DNA from: Ciborinia camelliae
Lineage: Eukaryota > Ascomycota > Leotiomycetes > Helotiales > Sclerotiniaceae
Direction of reading: 5' to 3'
Assembly (NCBI GenBank): GCA_025890175.1
Contig: JANPYM010000006.1
Location: forward strand, 2,244,565 to 2,308,564
Length of the DNA stretch: 64,000 nucleotides
The translations under genes were made by a program, and so were the position numbers. Under the pieces are notes generated by a model. That model worked only from the letters and a program-made list of their open reading frames with translations. It had not been told where the DNA came from and searched no databases. Every line of letters begins with the position of its first letter. The first letter of the stretch is position 1. Shown here one piece after another: positions 1-11,348 of the stretch.

Positions 1-814
1 TTATAATAGGAAGGGTTAGCCATGTCGTTAACAGAAGGTTGTTCCCTATATAACCTTCTTCTATTAGATACTGGCATTGTATTTTGATGCTATTCACGGT
101 TCAAACTTCCACTATTATTCGGGATCGAGTGTTGCTCATCGTTTTATCATCGTATATCATCGTATGATTTGTCATCCGTGGTACATTTTAATTTACATCC
201 GACGAAACCTGGTGAACTCAACCTTATGGTGTTGCTATAAGTGGTAAAGTAATGAGGGGCTCTAATCTATTTAAGCGAGCTTTCTGGCTCATAAGACACG
301 TTTTTCATATCAGTACCGACTGCCCAGACTACCTAGTAAATCCAGATTCGATTTCAATACTAACATCCGCCCGCGAAAGAAGAGAGAGATGGGAGATGGG
401 ATCTTCTGAAATTCTGAATGCGCGGACAGAGTTCCGTTTTCTAGCCTGCAATCAATATCACAGTTTCATCGACCAAATTTAGAGAAACCTTGCTGGGTGG
501 ATGTTGGGAAAGCCATTGGTTTTGCACATGATAAGCTTCGTCTTTCTTGCTCTCCCCAGAACTGCCCACTCGTACGTACAAAGGTGCCTAGGTATCCGTA
601 TGCTGTGAGCAAAAAATTCTCCGGTTGATATGGAACCGTGCCTATCTGTTCCCATTATTGTTGTATTTCTAGAAAACTTGCATCTGCATCGTGCAATCTT
701 CATAGCCCTACGGAATCTGAACAACATCTTGAATTGATAAACGCGTGGGATCTTGCGCATCATTTTTCATCTCTTCCTATTGCTTCGGATGACGATGAAA
801 ACGTTGCTAGAACT
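1..814. other. left-edge intergenic region, no gene supported
   Basis: Short open frames on both strands overlap each other and show no recognisable domain. The right end is the upstream region of the rhodopsin-domain gene that starts at 815. No RNA gene or repeat was seen. Confidence 0.5.
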
Positions 815-2343
815 ATGAGTTCTTCCCGCGCAGTCTATCATTTTGTATCCCCCGAGAAAGAGGTCAATGCCGGCCTCTGGACCCTTTTCGCAGGCTCTGC
901 TATATGTCTTGGCCTTCGACTTTGGTGCAAGTTAAGACGTCAGGGTCTCTGGTGGGATGATTATATCCTCATACTATCTTTGGTGAATACACATATCTGA
1001 TATCTTGAGTCACGAAACTCGTCCAGCTAACCGTCATGTATTAATTAGCTGGTTCTTCTAGCCACTGATATTGTCATTTCATACGAATTTGCGACCGGAT
1101 ATGTCCAAAAGAACTGGCCGGATCGTATGTTGATTCTCGTGTCGATATCATCTTGTCTTACTACCGCCGGCCAGGCGTGGAGCAAATCCGCATTTGCGGT
1201 AACCCTTCTCAGGATGACCAACGCCTGGCAAAAGTCCATTTGCATCATCACTCTCATCGTCCTTAACGTCTTCTTAGTTCTCAAAGTTTTTGTGAATTGG
1301 TCTAGGTATTGCGGCAAAGTCGGCTATCAGAACGATTGGAGGATGCCCGGTTTTTGTTTGGATTATCAAGCAGTAGATGACATTAAAGTTGGGGGGAATG
1401 GTGGGTGCAGAGATTGATATGATAAGCTTGTCGATCACTAACTTTTCTCATCTAGTCTTCAATATTGTGGCTGACTTTGTACTGGCGCTGTTTCCATGGA
1501 TGGTCACATGGAAACTGAGGATATCCTTGAACGAGAAGATTGTTCTTTGTATGACGATGAGTCTTGGAGTTGTGGTTGCCATCATCTCAGCTGTAAGAAC
1601 TGCCTGGATGAAAAACCCAGCTGTTGATGCCTACAATGAGCATTATTTTTGTGAGTCTTTCTGCAGTGATACCATCTTTAACCCTTCTTCTCTCTCTATA
1701 TTCGTACCATCTCTATGCCCTTCCCATACTCATATCATATCATTCCCGTCCTAACAAAAGTCTTCCCCCAGGGCGCCAAGGAATGTCAATGATCTGGTAC
1801 TCGGCCGAAGTAGCTGGGACAATAATCGTGCAATCCATACCGCTAATGCGACCACTTGTAAACGACATGCATACATCACTAGCATCCAAAAAACTATGTT
1901 CTGGCGCCGACATCACCAGAAGAAAAAGTTATGGCACGGGGAAAAGTACGCGGAGAAGAACCCTTACCCTAATACTCCAGGGTTGCGATGTTAAGGATGA
2001 CGAAAACGACCTAATCGACATGGGAAGAGTAGATGTAGATAGAATGCAACTGACCCAAGATGAGAATGGAAAGATTGTGCTCATAAGAAAAGATCCGGAG
2101 CAACCAGCCGACTATCAAAACAGCCACATGGTAACCAGAAGAATAGATGAGGAGGAGATGGGCTTGACACAGGACAAAAATGGGAGGATTGTGATGAGCA
2201 GTGATTATCACGTCGGAGGAGAACTGGACGAAATTCCTGAATACCACACCAACGGAAGCCTGGAGGAAATTTCCGAATACCATGCCATTGGAGACGGGGA
2301 ACAAATTCCCATGACGGATTTTCATGCCATCACTCGTAATTAG
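815..2343 (+). CDS. rhodopsin-like domain (PTH11-type) integral membrane protein
   Basis: Predicted exons are 815-982, 1049-1400, 1456-1650 and 1772-2343 (428 aa). Each junction is GT-AG and keeps frame; the second intron has a CTAAC branch site just before its acceptor. The first three exons encode about seven hydrophobic helices. The WWDDY motif after helix 1, the CLDY segment before the middle helices and DFVLALFPW in helix 5 are hallmarks of the fungal rhodopsin-like domain family, often called PTH11-type receptors. Such proteins sit in the plasma membrane and are proposed receptors, but ligands are usually unknown. The last exon adds a hydrophilic acidic tail of about 150 residues with two related blocks carrying LTQDxNGxIV, likely cytosolic. 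ATG 815 was chosen because it directly precedes the first helix. The family assignment is firm; a receptor function is inference. Confidence 0.82.
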
Positions 2344-2507
2344 TATAAACCATGTAAATAGCTTTGAAAAAAAAAGATAAAAGGTTTCAAAAACATGGTG
2401 TATTATAACAAATCATAACTTGAAGCTTCAAAATTTAAATCCGCCAGTGGCCCGGTATATACCCGCTTTCATCCAACAAATATCTACATATCAAGACATC
2501 AATCACA

Positions 2508-3833
2508 TCAACATTTCGCCACCCGCTGGTCATGCTCTCGCCGCTCCCTCTTCATCACAAGTCCCACCCAATAATAACTCACCAATGCCCAAACAATCAA
2601 ATACGTAAAAAGCACTCCCAACGACAATCCAAACGCATAATGGAATTCCAACGACCATATAACCGCGCTTAAACATCCAAGATATACCAACACTCCCGAA
2701 ATCCACCACAGAGTCAGGTGTAAAAACATACGCCTGAATCTTGGCGATGAATCATATCGAGCATTAAATCTGACGCGGAACTCGCGATCTTGGAGTCCAT
2801 CGACTGCGATGAAGTCTTCGGCGGCATAGTAGACAAAAGGACGGATGGGCGATCCTCTAGCGTGCGAGTTTATGCCAATAGGAAGTTTGAAGGGGATAAG
2901 TGAGGCGACCATAACGATGCCGAGAAAACTCATGAGGAAACCGGGGGAATACAGATATAGGGCTGGTATCTCAAGAGTACTTCCCACAACGAAGGGAATC
3001 AGCGCCATGAGCATAGAAACAGCGTATACCCAAGACGTAGCATCTAATTCCCATTTGGATCTAGAGAGGAGAGGAGCACAGAGATCGCGATATTTGATAA
3101 GACGCCACACACGCACAATAAGAATATAGAGCTCGCCGAAACCGAAGGAGATAATGGCATAGCCGAGGATATCTCGATCGTATTCTGGCTTTTCAATAGG
3201 ACAGGCGTTTTTGGGGTATGCTTGACAGGATTTTGCCCACTTAGATCGATGCACATCGAACCAGCTATAGTAAATGATGCATGGAAGCACAATATCGAAG
3301 AAAATAATAACAGGAGGGCCGATTGTAATTGAGAGGTGATCTGTAGGCTTCGGGTTCTTTTGTGCTAATTTTTCATAAGGCGGGGGTGGCGGGGAAGCGT
3401 TTGTTGTTACGTCCTCGGAATCGGAGGAGATATGCGTAGTACTGAAGATGGCATTACCATTGTTTGTATTTATCTCGTCTGCCTCGTTGGCGGGGACGTA
3501 TGATGGAACATCTTCGATGGTATCGTTGTGCGGGGCAATTGGGTTGATATTAGATCCCTCGTTAGATGCCTCATTAGATGCCTCATTAGATCCCTCGTTA
3601 GACCCCTCGTTAGATCCCACGTTAGACCCCTCGATGCTGGATTCGGGGTCTCTGAGTGCTTCGTTCTGGGTAATTTCAGCATCCGAACCTGGGGCCCCCC
3701 TTTCCCCCTCTTCCTTCTTCTCTTCGTCGCTGATAACAGGAGGTATTTCGGAATGAATTTGACCAGTAGCCAGCACTGGGTTCATCTGCGGGGCTCCGCC
3801 CTCGTCGCCAACCCCCGCTATTGTAGAAGACAT
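2508..3833 (-). CDS. six-helix membrane protein with Ser/Asn/Glu repeat N-terminus
   Basis: A single-exon gene of 441 aa. Residues 1 to about 145 are hydrophilic, acidic and disordered, and include an SNEG/SNEA tetrapeptide tract at about residues 65-95. Five to six hydrophobic segments follow, beginning with GPPVIIFFDIVLPCIIYYSW and ending near SYYWVGLVM, and the protein finishes with a short basic tail (KRERREHDQ). There is no signal peptide, so the N-terminus is probably cytosolic. I recognise the general type, a multi-pass fungal membrane protein with a variable N-terminus, but no named family or reaction. ATG 3833 is the first in frame. The 3' end faces the end of the rhodopsin-domain gene only about 165 bp away, so the two are convergent and their transcripts may overlap. 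Confidence 0.7.
   Translation of the reverse strand: MSSTIAGVGDEGGAPQMNPVLATGQIHSEIPPVISDEEKKEEGERGAPGSDAEITQNEALRDPESSIEGSNVGSNEGSNEGSNEASNEASNEGSNINPIAPHNDTIEDVPSYVPANEADEINTNNGNAIFSTTHISSDSEDVTTNASPPPPPYEKLAQKNPKPTDHLSITIGPPVIIFFDIVLPCIIYYSWFDVHRSKWAKSCQAYPKNACPIEKPEYDRDILGYAIISFGFGELYILIVRVWRLIKYRDLCAPLLSRSKWELDATSWVYAVSMLMALIPFVVGSTLEIPALYLYSPGFLMSFLGIVMVASLIPFKLPIGINSHARGSPIRPFVYYAAEDFIAVDGLQDREFRVRFNARYDSSPRFRRMFLHLTLWWISGVLVYLGCLSAVIWSLEFHYAFGLSLGVLFTYLIVWALVSYYWVGLVMKRERREHDQRVAKC
3550..3636 (-). repeat. 12-bp coding minisatellite, about seven units
   Basis: Seven tandem 12-bp units (consensus GATCCCTCGTTA on the + strand) run from 3553 to 3636 inside the membrane-protein gene. They encode the SNEG/SNEA/SNVG tetrapeptide tract. 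Units differ by one to three bases and the period preserves frame, so unit gain or loss would change tail length without breaking the protein. Confidence 0.85.
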
Positions 3834-4909
3834 AGATATATATGGAGATGGTACTGTTGATGTTTAGCAAAAGTTCATCTCTGGAGTAATGTTGAATGGG
3901 GAAGTACTCTTATGATGTGGTGCTTCCGAAGCTCCAAGAAAATATCAAACCGTACGTTTTACCAGGGCAAAAAGCTGTCTTGTTTCATGCAGGACTCCTG
4001 TGGCACTTGAACGGCGCTTGAACGGCCTAGACCACACTAAGGCTCTTGAAATGTTTTGAATTTGTAAAAGCTTTTACTCTCTATTAACGATATAACAAGC
4101 CAGCTTGGCTCCAGATTAATATCGTATACGTAAGCCAATTTGGGCGTGAATTACAAGAGAAAGGGAAAAGTGGCTATGCGATGGAGCAAAAGAGGACATC
4201 ATGATGATTAACATCATGTTGTACCTGCCAACATCAACACGGTAGGAATGTTCAGAAAAGATTGGTCCAAATATCACTAGTCCTCATGGGGGAAATTTGT
4301 TTGGAATTCAAGACGGTATTTCAGAAATACTATAGGTACCAAGCGGGATAGGTGATCGATCACACCGAATTTTCGACCGAATTTTCCACCGAAGCTTTTT
4401 TGAAAGGTTTTATCCAAAACATACCGAGCTCTACAATAGTATAGCATAGTAGCATTGATAGAAGTGCACTGACAGACTCAGACGTTACGTCTGAGCAACG
4501 TTTTGAGAAACACTGCACTTTCAAAAGACTCTGTTCTCCAGCTTGCGTAAAGAAAACTTTGAATTTTATTGCTGGCGGTGGAGGGTTTGTGCTAATATAT
4601 GTATGTAATGGTTGGGGGTTTCATGGTTTCATGGCTCGCAAGTTATTTTAGTAATCTCCAATGAACCCAATAACCCACTCCACGCATCCGAGTTAGGCAG
4701 GGTCACTGCGTTATAATAGTGACTTCAATTCTGCATTGGGTTTCTTAACCGACATACCGGTACTGTAAGAAATTCTAGCTTGCAGTTAATTACAAATTAC
4801 AAGATTGGATCGGAAGAGAGATATACAAACTCAAATTATTCAATCCCCCCCTTTACCGCCCGGTCCGCTTCACGCCGTTCGTCTGGATGTTTTGCAGGAA
4901 AGAAATTGG
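3834..4909. other. intergenic region between the membrane protein and tfc4
   Basis: This 1.08-kb stretch contains the promoter of the leftward membrane-protein gene and the region downstream of tfc4. A short direct repeat of ACCGAATTTTC occurs near 4375-4400. I see no RNA gene or convincing coding exon. Confidence 0.5.
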
Positions 4910-7900
4910 CTAAATTACGAGCCATTGTCTAGCTATGACATTTGCCAATTTCTTATTACCTGTGATCATACAAAGAACTTTGAGATTGTGTGCAGAATTA
5001 ATCGTGATATCTTCTCGTGAGCTCTTATGGTCTTTGGTCTCATTGATCACACGAAGATAGTATTTTATCGCAAGGTGCGAGACACCAAGCATATGATAAA
5101 CTCTGGCCACGTTGTAATGCGCCTCCTGGCGCTCCTCGACAACGGATGACTGTTGACGTGAGTTGTAGTAATCAAAAAGAAATGTCAGACCTTGGAGGAT
5201 CATGAATTGCCTATTATCCGCCTGTCTCTTGAGAGAGTGGTGGACGTAGGCAAGGCCTATATTCAAATTGATTACAGGATTATTGGGGTCGAGTGCATAA
5301 GCTCTCAGGAAATAGTCTATAATTTTTTTCGTAAGCATAATGGTTTGGTAAGGTGCCTTTAGGGGTGAAATACTTAGAGAATAGGCATAGCTCGTCCCTG
5401 AGTAGAGAATATGGCCGTACAACATGAGAAGAGCGACATCCATATCATCATTAAGAATCGGTTTTCCATTCTTGTCCTGGGAGGTGTAGCCAGCTTTCTC
5501 CGCATAGTCTCTTTGACGACGACTTTTGTCGACTAGGTTGAAATCCATGGCCTTGACTTGACGAAGCATGTACTTTTGTTCAGGACCTGAACAGTACCAT
5601 GAGACTGGAGACTGACACAACCTCGCTATGGCTGCATACATTCTATATGAGTCGGTGGTGAATTGATATTCCCTCATGAAATATCTTGCCACTCTGATAC
5701 ACATCTCCTCGTCGTTAGAGAGTAAAGCACAAGCTTATAACAATTAGAACAAGATCAACTTCACGATATAAATATGAACTTACTACCCCAGCACACGTGG
5801 ATCAAAAACATATCCTCGCGCTTATGATAGAAGACAATTGCGTCCCTGGCGGATTCGCAAATCTCATATGACTCTCGATCATTTCCGTCCTTAGCGAGAC
5901 ATATTGCGTACTCGAGAAAGATATCCAACCAGGAGCTGAATGAGATGCCCCGATAATCAGCTGGAATGCTAGCGGATGTACCACTTGTCCGGTCTTCAGC
6001 ATCGGCTCCGAGTTCTAAAGGTGTCAGTACTTTATAGGGTCAAGTGTTAGGAGTTTACCCACTTTTTGATAATCGATCAGCCATCTCCGTTAGATCAGTT
6101 TCTAGCTTTGTTTCCGCTTGAAATTTATCATCGTGACTGTAACCCAAAAATTTGACATATTTATCCCAAGGATAGAAGGTTTTAAACCCTCTAAAATCAT
6201 CGATAAGATCTTCAGCAGCTTCCATCCACCTGGAGGTGGCGGTTGGCTCTCCAGCTCTCATCTGTTCAAGCTCTGTTTTCATGGTAGAGTACTGGCTCTG
6301 AAGATATTCTGCTCTGGCGGTTTCTTGCCTTAGCCTTTCTGCTGGGTCAAGGAGCCTGCGGGCCACATAGCGGGATTGCGGTCTTCGAATTGATGCAAAA
6401 GAAATCGGCTTCCTACGCGGCTTTTTGGAAGCTGGAGCATCAGTGGATTTTGTTACATCTTCGGCATCCACAAGTTGACGCTGTGCTCGTCGAATTGAAA
6501 TAATTTCATTCACATACATGAACGACTGTTCCTTTTCGTTTAGTTTTTCGTATAATCTAGCGAGTTCCATCCTTGCTGGAATATTATCCTCTTCCATTTG
6601 TACTGCATTTTGAAAACAGAGTTCGGCCTCTTTATCAGCTTTCTCACTAAGCCAACACTTACCCATCTTGAGTTGCAGCGAGGCACCTTCGAGACCATTG
6701 CCTGGTGCCAATGGTTGATAGTAATCCAATGCATCCTTATTGTGGCCTTTCTGAGATAGATTATCTGCGACCTCCTCAAAAAGATGGGGAAACTCCTCAG
6801 TAAGGTCTTGACCATTGTAATCTGAGGTTTTCAGATAGCTAAAATGACGCTGGAATTGTTAGAATCAATTTCCAATGCGAGGGAATGACTTGGCCTACCA
6901 AAGCTTCCGTATGATGACCGAGGGACAAGCGGTATAACCCAAGTTTAATTCGTAACTCGACGGGGAGGCCTGGGCCATATGTCTCTGAGGGATATTTTTT
7001 GGCATCAAATTGGGAGCATTCAGATCTTCTGAGATTGTCATCATCCCACTCTCGATCGTCATCGATGAATTCATCCCAGAATTTATCTTCACTCCTTCCA
7101 ACTAACCAACGGGCGACTGATCTGAGCTCCTTGATACCATCATTGTATTTTTCTAAGAGCCCAAACAGCTCAACGTAGGCGTAAGCGTCCGTCCAACCAA
7201 AAACAGCGTCGGTTTTCGCATCTGACTTTTTAAAGTTATTGATGGTTTTGCTATAAAGTTTTTTGGCGACTTCTATCTGCCCCAGATCAACGTAAATTGA
7301 TGCTAACGTCTGAACGACTTCTGTGTCAAATGGGACACGCTTGAGAATGATCTCATACTCTCTGGCCGCGTGATTGAGATTTCTTCGCTCAAGCATAATT
7401 GAAGCTTTGATTCTCCGAGCCTCCAAATCTTGTGAGTTGGCTCTGAGTATCTGCTGGGCAGCGTATTGCGCAGAAATAAGAAACTCCGATCTTAGATCAC
7501 CAGTCTCATTCAAAGCAAAGTATAGAGCGGCATACCAAGGCCCAGCATGCTTCGGTCTCCAAGTAGCAGCAATCATCAGAGCCTTGACCGCCGAGTTGTA
7601 TTCGCCCAATTCCTTGAAGCACGCTGATAGTAAAGTCCATGCCTCGTAAGTCTCTGCATTGATTCGAATGATTTCCGAAGCTATATCTCTGGCATCTTCG
7701 CACCGCCCATTCAAGAATGCCGCGTTGGCTTGACTTAAACGTAGCTTGATATCACCGGTTGGCTCCGCTGCTTTGCGAGGTCCTCTGATACCGGGTCTAC
7801 GCCCTTTGCCTAGTCCAGCACCGCGTAAACGCCGCCCTCCTTTGGACGTCCTACGGCCCATCGGAGTCTCATCGGAATCATCATCATCGCTATCTAGATG

Positions 7901-8296
7901 TCTAGCCTCACGAACATCATTCTGCATTTTGCGAATACCTCTCCCAAATTCAAGGTAATCGGGGTCAGAGTCATCCGACTCACCACTACAACAGTGTCAA
8001 ATGAATGCCAAAGAAACGCATTTTCTCTCGAATATAACTTACCCAAGCTCCATATCGAGAAGATCGTCTGCGCCCTCTACCTGCTCTCGTCTTTGTTTTC
8101 TCTGCTCCGTACTTACCGCAGCAAACTCGGCTCGTGCTATTTCTAGGCTGACACCACCAGTGCCTTGCGCTGGCGATGGGGCATGAGTAGGCCATATTAA
8201 ATTTTGGCTCTGGCTTACTTCTGGATCGGGATATTGATGACCTTGACCGGTGGTGAAGCCTGACGGCGGTAGCATGTCGCCAGCGAAACTAGACAT
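4910..8296 (-). CDS. TFC4: TFIIIC TPR subunit (Tfc4 / Sfc4 / GTF3C3)
   Basis: Five predicted exons: 8296-8043, 7985-6899, 6849-6063, 6014-5784 and 5733-4910 (1060 aa). All four introns are 48-57 nt, GT-AG, and keep frame; the 6062 donor is GTGGGT. The N-terminus is acidic, with a DSDDDDSDE run and a basic GRRTSKGGRRLRG patch. It is followed by TPR arrays (about residues 125-460, including NAAFLNGRCEDA and YEAWTLLSACFKELGEYNSA), a central linker, and a second TPR block at the C-terminus (NPVINLNIGLAYVHHS). This matches the tau131 subunit of TFIIIC, which binds the A-box side of tRNA genes and recruits TFIIIB for RNA polymerase III. Yeast Tfc4 is similar in length (about 1025 aa). The gene is divergent from SEN15 across 565 bp. 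Confidence 0.9.
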
Positions 8297-8861
8297 TTTA
8301 TTGAAATTTCAATAATTCTGGGAAGTCTCACGATAAAATGGTATTAGGTCTTAGATTTTATGATCTAAGATGAAATGACTCTATGCTAATTGTGAGAAAT
8401 TCGAGGTATAATTCAAGGTGTTGTATGAATTATATTAAAAGTAAAAGTGCGAATACCCCAAAGGATTCAGAATAGTGACGAAAACTTCAGGGAGTTAAAA
8501 AAAAGAGAAGTGAAATAGAAGCTAAAGATTCAAGTCAGTATTTAGATACTGCCGCCATATGAAATGGAAATGGTAGTTTCGAAAATAAATCTTTGGGATA
8601 AAAAGCATGTCATTCCTTAAGTTGCGACAGGAAAGAGGAACAGGCTCTAGGTAATTGAGAAGTTTAAGATATTAGCCTTGCATATTTAGTACAAGGCTGA
8701 CAGAAATTTGTTCACCGCCTGCCTCAAGAGGTAAAGTATAAGACTGGTCCCCACATAAATTTTGTTCAGAGCCCCGCGAAAGAATTAGACATCACAATCC
8801 AATACAGGAAAAAGTCACCAATCACTAGAATCTAATCGAGTACCATCCTCATTAATAGGCA
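8297..8861. promoter_or_regulatory. shared divergent promoter region, TFC4 and SEN15
   Basis: This 565-bp non-coding interval separates the TFC4 start (8296, -) from the SEN15 start (8862, +). No open frame of note lies inside. It must carry both promoters unless either gene has an unseen upstream exon. No specific factor-binding element was identified with confidence. Confidence 0.55.
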
Positions 8862-9470
8862 ATGTCTGGGACTTCACTTGAAATGCCCGAAACCACCGCT
8901 ATCACCGCCTCCCTTCCTCCCACCTCGGCTCTCCAAAGCCTCCTCAACACGCAAACCCCTACGGTCCTCGAAGCCCCTCACCCCGCCTACCTCCACCATC
9001 TCGCAACCACCATCCTCCAAAACCTGCAACTCCAACATGACTGGACCTCTTTAACCCTGCATACCAATTCCCCCCTCACCTCACTCCCCCTCCCTCGGCC
9101 CCTAATTTCCGGACTCCCTCCCCGTCGCGCCTACATCCACCCCGACGAACAAGTCGAGATCCTCAAAGCCGAGCATGATACGGGAGAATCTATAGCACAA
9201 TTTCCTGAGCGCGAATGGGTTTTACCGACACATTTGGAGGAAAAATGGAGTTTGGCAAGATTTGCAGAGGTCTTTGATGCGGTGGGGACGGTACCTGAGG
9301 GGGAAGGGGCAGAGGGGATGGAAGAGAAAGTAGAGGGGGAGGATATTGTGGGCGCGAAGTGGCAAGGGGAAAATAGACAGAAGAGGATTTTGTTGGCGAC
9401 TTTGCATGATGATAGTACAGTTGTGTACTATATCATGCATGATGGGATTGTGAAGCCGAGGCAGAACTGA
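8862..9470 (+). CDS. SEN15: tRNA-splicing endonuclease subunit Sen15
   Basis: A single-exon gene of 202 aa. The C-terminal part has the Sen15 signature: an EWVLPTHLEEKWSLARFAEVFD helix region, an acidic low-complexity insert (about residues 145-165) and a final block containing RILLATLHDDSTVVYYIMHD and ending DGIVKPRQN. Sen15 is a non-catalytic structural subunit of the Sen2-Sen15-Sen34-Sen54 complex that excises introns from pre-tRNA. The N-terminal 60 residues are Leu/Thr/Pro-rich; a helix HPAYLHHLATTILQNLQLQHDW leads into the fold. ATG 8862 is the first in frame. Codon use shifts from C-rich in the first half to G/A-rich in the second, but the frame is unbroken. The TFIIIC subunit lies divergently upstream, so both neighbours act in tRNA production. 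Confidence 0.88.
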   Translation: MSGTSLEMPETTAITASLPPTSALQSLLNTQTPTVLEAPHPAYLHHLATTILQNLQLQHDWTSLTLHTNSPLTSLPLPRPLISGLPPRRAYIHPDEQVEILKAEHDTGESIAQFPEREWVLPTHLEEKWSLARFAEVFDAVGTVPEGEGAEGMEEKVEGEDIVGAKWQGENRQKRILLATLHDDSTVVYYIMHDGIVKPRQN

Positions 9471-10051
9471 AGGAGGGGCCAGAGTGGAATGACGACTCTA
9501 GAAGCGATTTGGAAATCTCCATGTCTCGAACAGGTATGATGGACCGAGGAGTAAATATATCGCCTCAAAACTTCCAGCATAGAGGACTTCCCAACACCTC
9601 AACAAAAATCTTTGAAACTCAGCTCTCTATATCTGCAGAGCCTACCCGTCATCCCAATACCTTCCAATCTACACCATTCAGAAAGGTGTAAATTTTTGAT
9701 GTAGCCACACGAATATGGAACAAAATATATTGTGCCTACACTATCATCTGTCGATAAGATTGGACGAAATAACAACAAGAGTTCAATCTAGCGAATGATA
9801 AACTAGGCCAACTCAGGGGTGGGAGCTTCTGCGATGCGATTTGGGATTGATTGGAAATGCCATCTTTGTCGGACGAGCATAGGGCTTACGTCTTCCTTGA
9901 AGATACGATACTTCAATCTTTTTACATTGCTTTGAACGAATGTTCAACCTCTTCTCTGTTTCCTCTTCACCAGCCTCGACACCCCCGAAACCCCAGGAAC
10001 TGCACCTATTCATGGTAATATGTGGTGAATTTGAGTTCACTTGCGAACAAG

Positions 10052-10612
10052 ATGGTCTTCACCACGAGAGACCTCAAAGCGGAAATTATTAGTTCTATGG
10101 AACATGGGGTGATTGTCGATTTGAACCCGCCGACATACTGTGATATATCAAGCGTATACTGGGGAGGCAGTGGTTGGAAGTCATTGAGGGAAGAACATGC
10201 TTTAAGCCCCCCGGGTGGGAGGTATACAATATCCACTACAAGACAGACATGCAATGCAACACTTACTCTACATGCGGATGTGCTGGTCCATCCTTCGGAA
10301 ACGCATTCAACAAGCCCATTACGGCACCGTTCCTGGCAGCCCCATCTCACCTGGAGCTTTACGAACCCGAGATCTAGCCCCTTCCTACCAATCAACAAGC
10401 GTAAGCTCGCACGAGAAGGGCGAGCACTTTTTGTCATAAATTGCATTGTACTTAAACGTTATCTCGAGCGCTTTACCCCGAGCGCAATCTTGCAGATGTA
10501 TTCTGTATGTATCAAATGTAACGACCAGTCCCGCGAAGAAATCTCACTCTCCCATACCGTGTCCATATCCATACCCATGCCGCCATTCCTATTCTTTCCA
10601 CGTGAATCATAA
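10052..10612 (+). CDS. possible orphan protein, weak support
   Basis: An ATG-initiated open frame of 186 codons with no recognised domain. Its N-terminal half reads plausibly (TYCDISSVYWGGSGW), but the C-terminal half is Ser/Pro/Ile-rich in a way typical of translated pyrimidine-rich DNA. Another frame over 10174-10377 is cysteine-rich but lacks an ATG. It lies between SEN15 and the convergent yippee gene. It could be an orphan gene, part of a spliced gene, or chance. Confidence 0.2.
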   Translation: MVFTTRDLKAEIISSMEHGVIVDLNPPTYCDISSVYWGGSGWKSLREEHALSPPGGRYTISTTRQTCNATLTLHADVLVHPSETHSTSPLRHRSWQPHLTWSFTNPRSSPFLPINKRKLAREGRALFVINCIVLKRYLERFTPSAILQMYSVCIKCNDQSREEISLSHTVSISIPMPPFLFFPRES

Positions 10613-10881
10613 CATGCTCTCATCAAACATCATCTCATCTGAATCAAACCCTAATCCTCTCCTCGCAAAGCGCCATTCCCAAATCCGAACTCCATGTGTG
10701 TGTATGTGTGTGTGCTCAGTCGTCATGTCAAAGAAAGCCAACGCAGATGCTCCATTCCCATTCCCATTCCCATTTCCATCCTCTCATCCTCCTCTCTCGG
10801 AGTTCCATATCGTAATCGGATCATACCATCACCATGCCAATCTTCTCATCTCACAATCAATCCTTTCCCCTTTCCAACCCG

Positions 10882-11348
10882 TCAACTCACATTGCACAGC
10901 AACTCGGCCTCCAGAATAAACTTCCCCTCCTTATACTTCTCGCTGGTCTCATAAGCCTTGTCGTATTTCCATCCCACCGTCTCATTGCAGCGTTTGCACA
11001 TGATGTCGCGGACGATGTGGCGACCGGTCGTCATGTTGCGTTCGGAGGGCTCGCCGGGAGCGATGTTGACGACGTTGCCAAAGAGGTAGGCTTTGCCGTG
11101 CTGGCCGCGGAAGTTCTGCGAGAGGGAGCGAATGTTAGTAGTGGGTGGGGGTAGCTGTGGAGGGGGAGATGGGAGGAGAGATGGGATGGGAAGGGAAGGG
11201 AAGGGAAGATGAGGGGAGGGAAAATCAAGCGCGGGAAACAAACCCGAGAGATAATATCTTCATGAGTGCTCAAATGCGTCTTGCAATTCTTGCAGCCATA
11301 AATCTTGTTGGAACTACTGGATAAATATGTATTGTATGAAAGACCCAT
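10882..11348 (-). CDS. yippee family zinc-binding protein
   Basis: Two exons, 11348-11244 and 11115-10882, joined in phase 0 by a 128-nt GT-AG intron (donor GTTTGT, strongly pyrimidine-rich), give 112 aa. The sequence is a complete Yippee domain. The first CxxC (YGCKNCKTHL) is followed by STHEDIISRNFRGQHGKAYL, then GEPSERNMTTGRHIVRDI, the second CxxC (CKRCNETVGWKYDKAYE) and EKYKEGKFILE. The two CxxC pairs form the zinc site of this cereblon/Mis18-like fold. Animal yippee proteins are nuclear or centrosomal, and YPEL5 belongs to the GID/CTLH ubiquitin ligase. The fungal role is not established from sequence. Length fits the family (about 100-120 aa). Start ATG 11348 gives the usual short MGLSYNTYL leader. 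Confidence 0.92.

Noticed and set aside
3448..3860. Two + strand frames opposite the SNEG repeat tract
   Set aside because: They are complementary-strand shadows of the membrane-protein gene, kept open by its 12-bp repeat.
10174..10377. Cysteine-rich frame resembling a small secreted protein segment
   Set aside because: It opens at TTG with no signal peptide, and I could not attach an ATG exon with acceptable splice sites.
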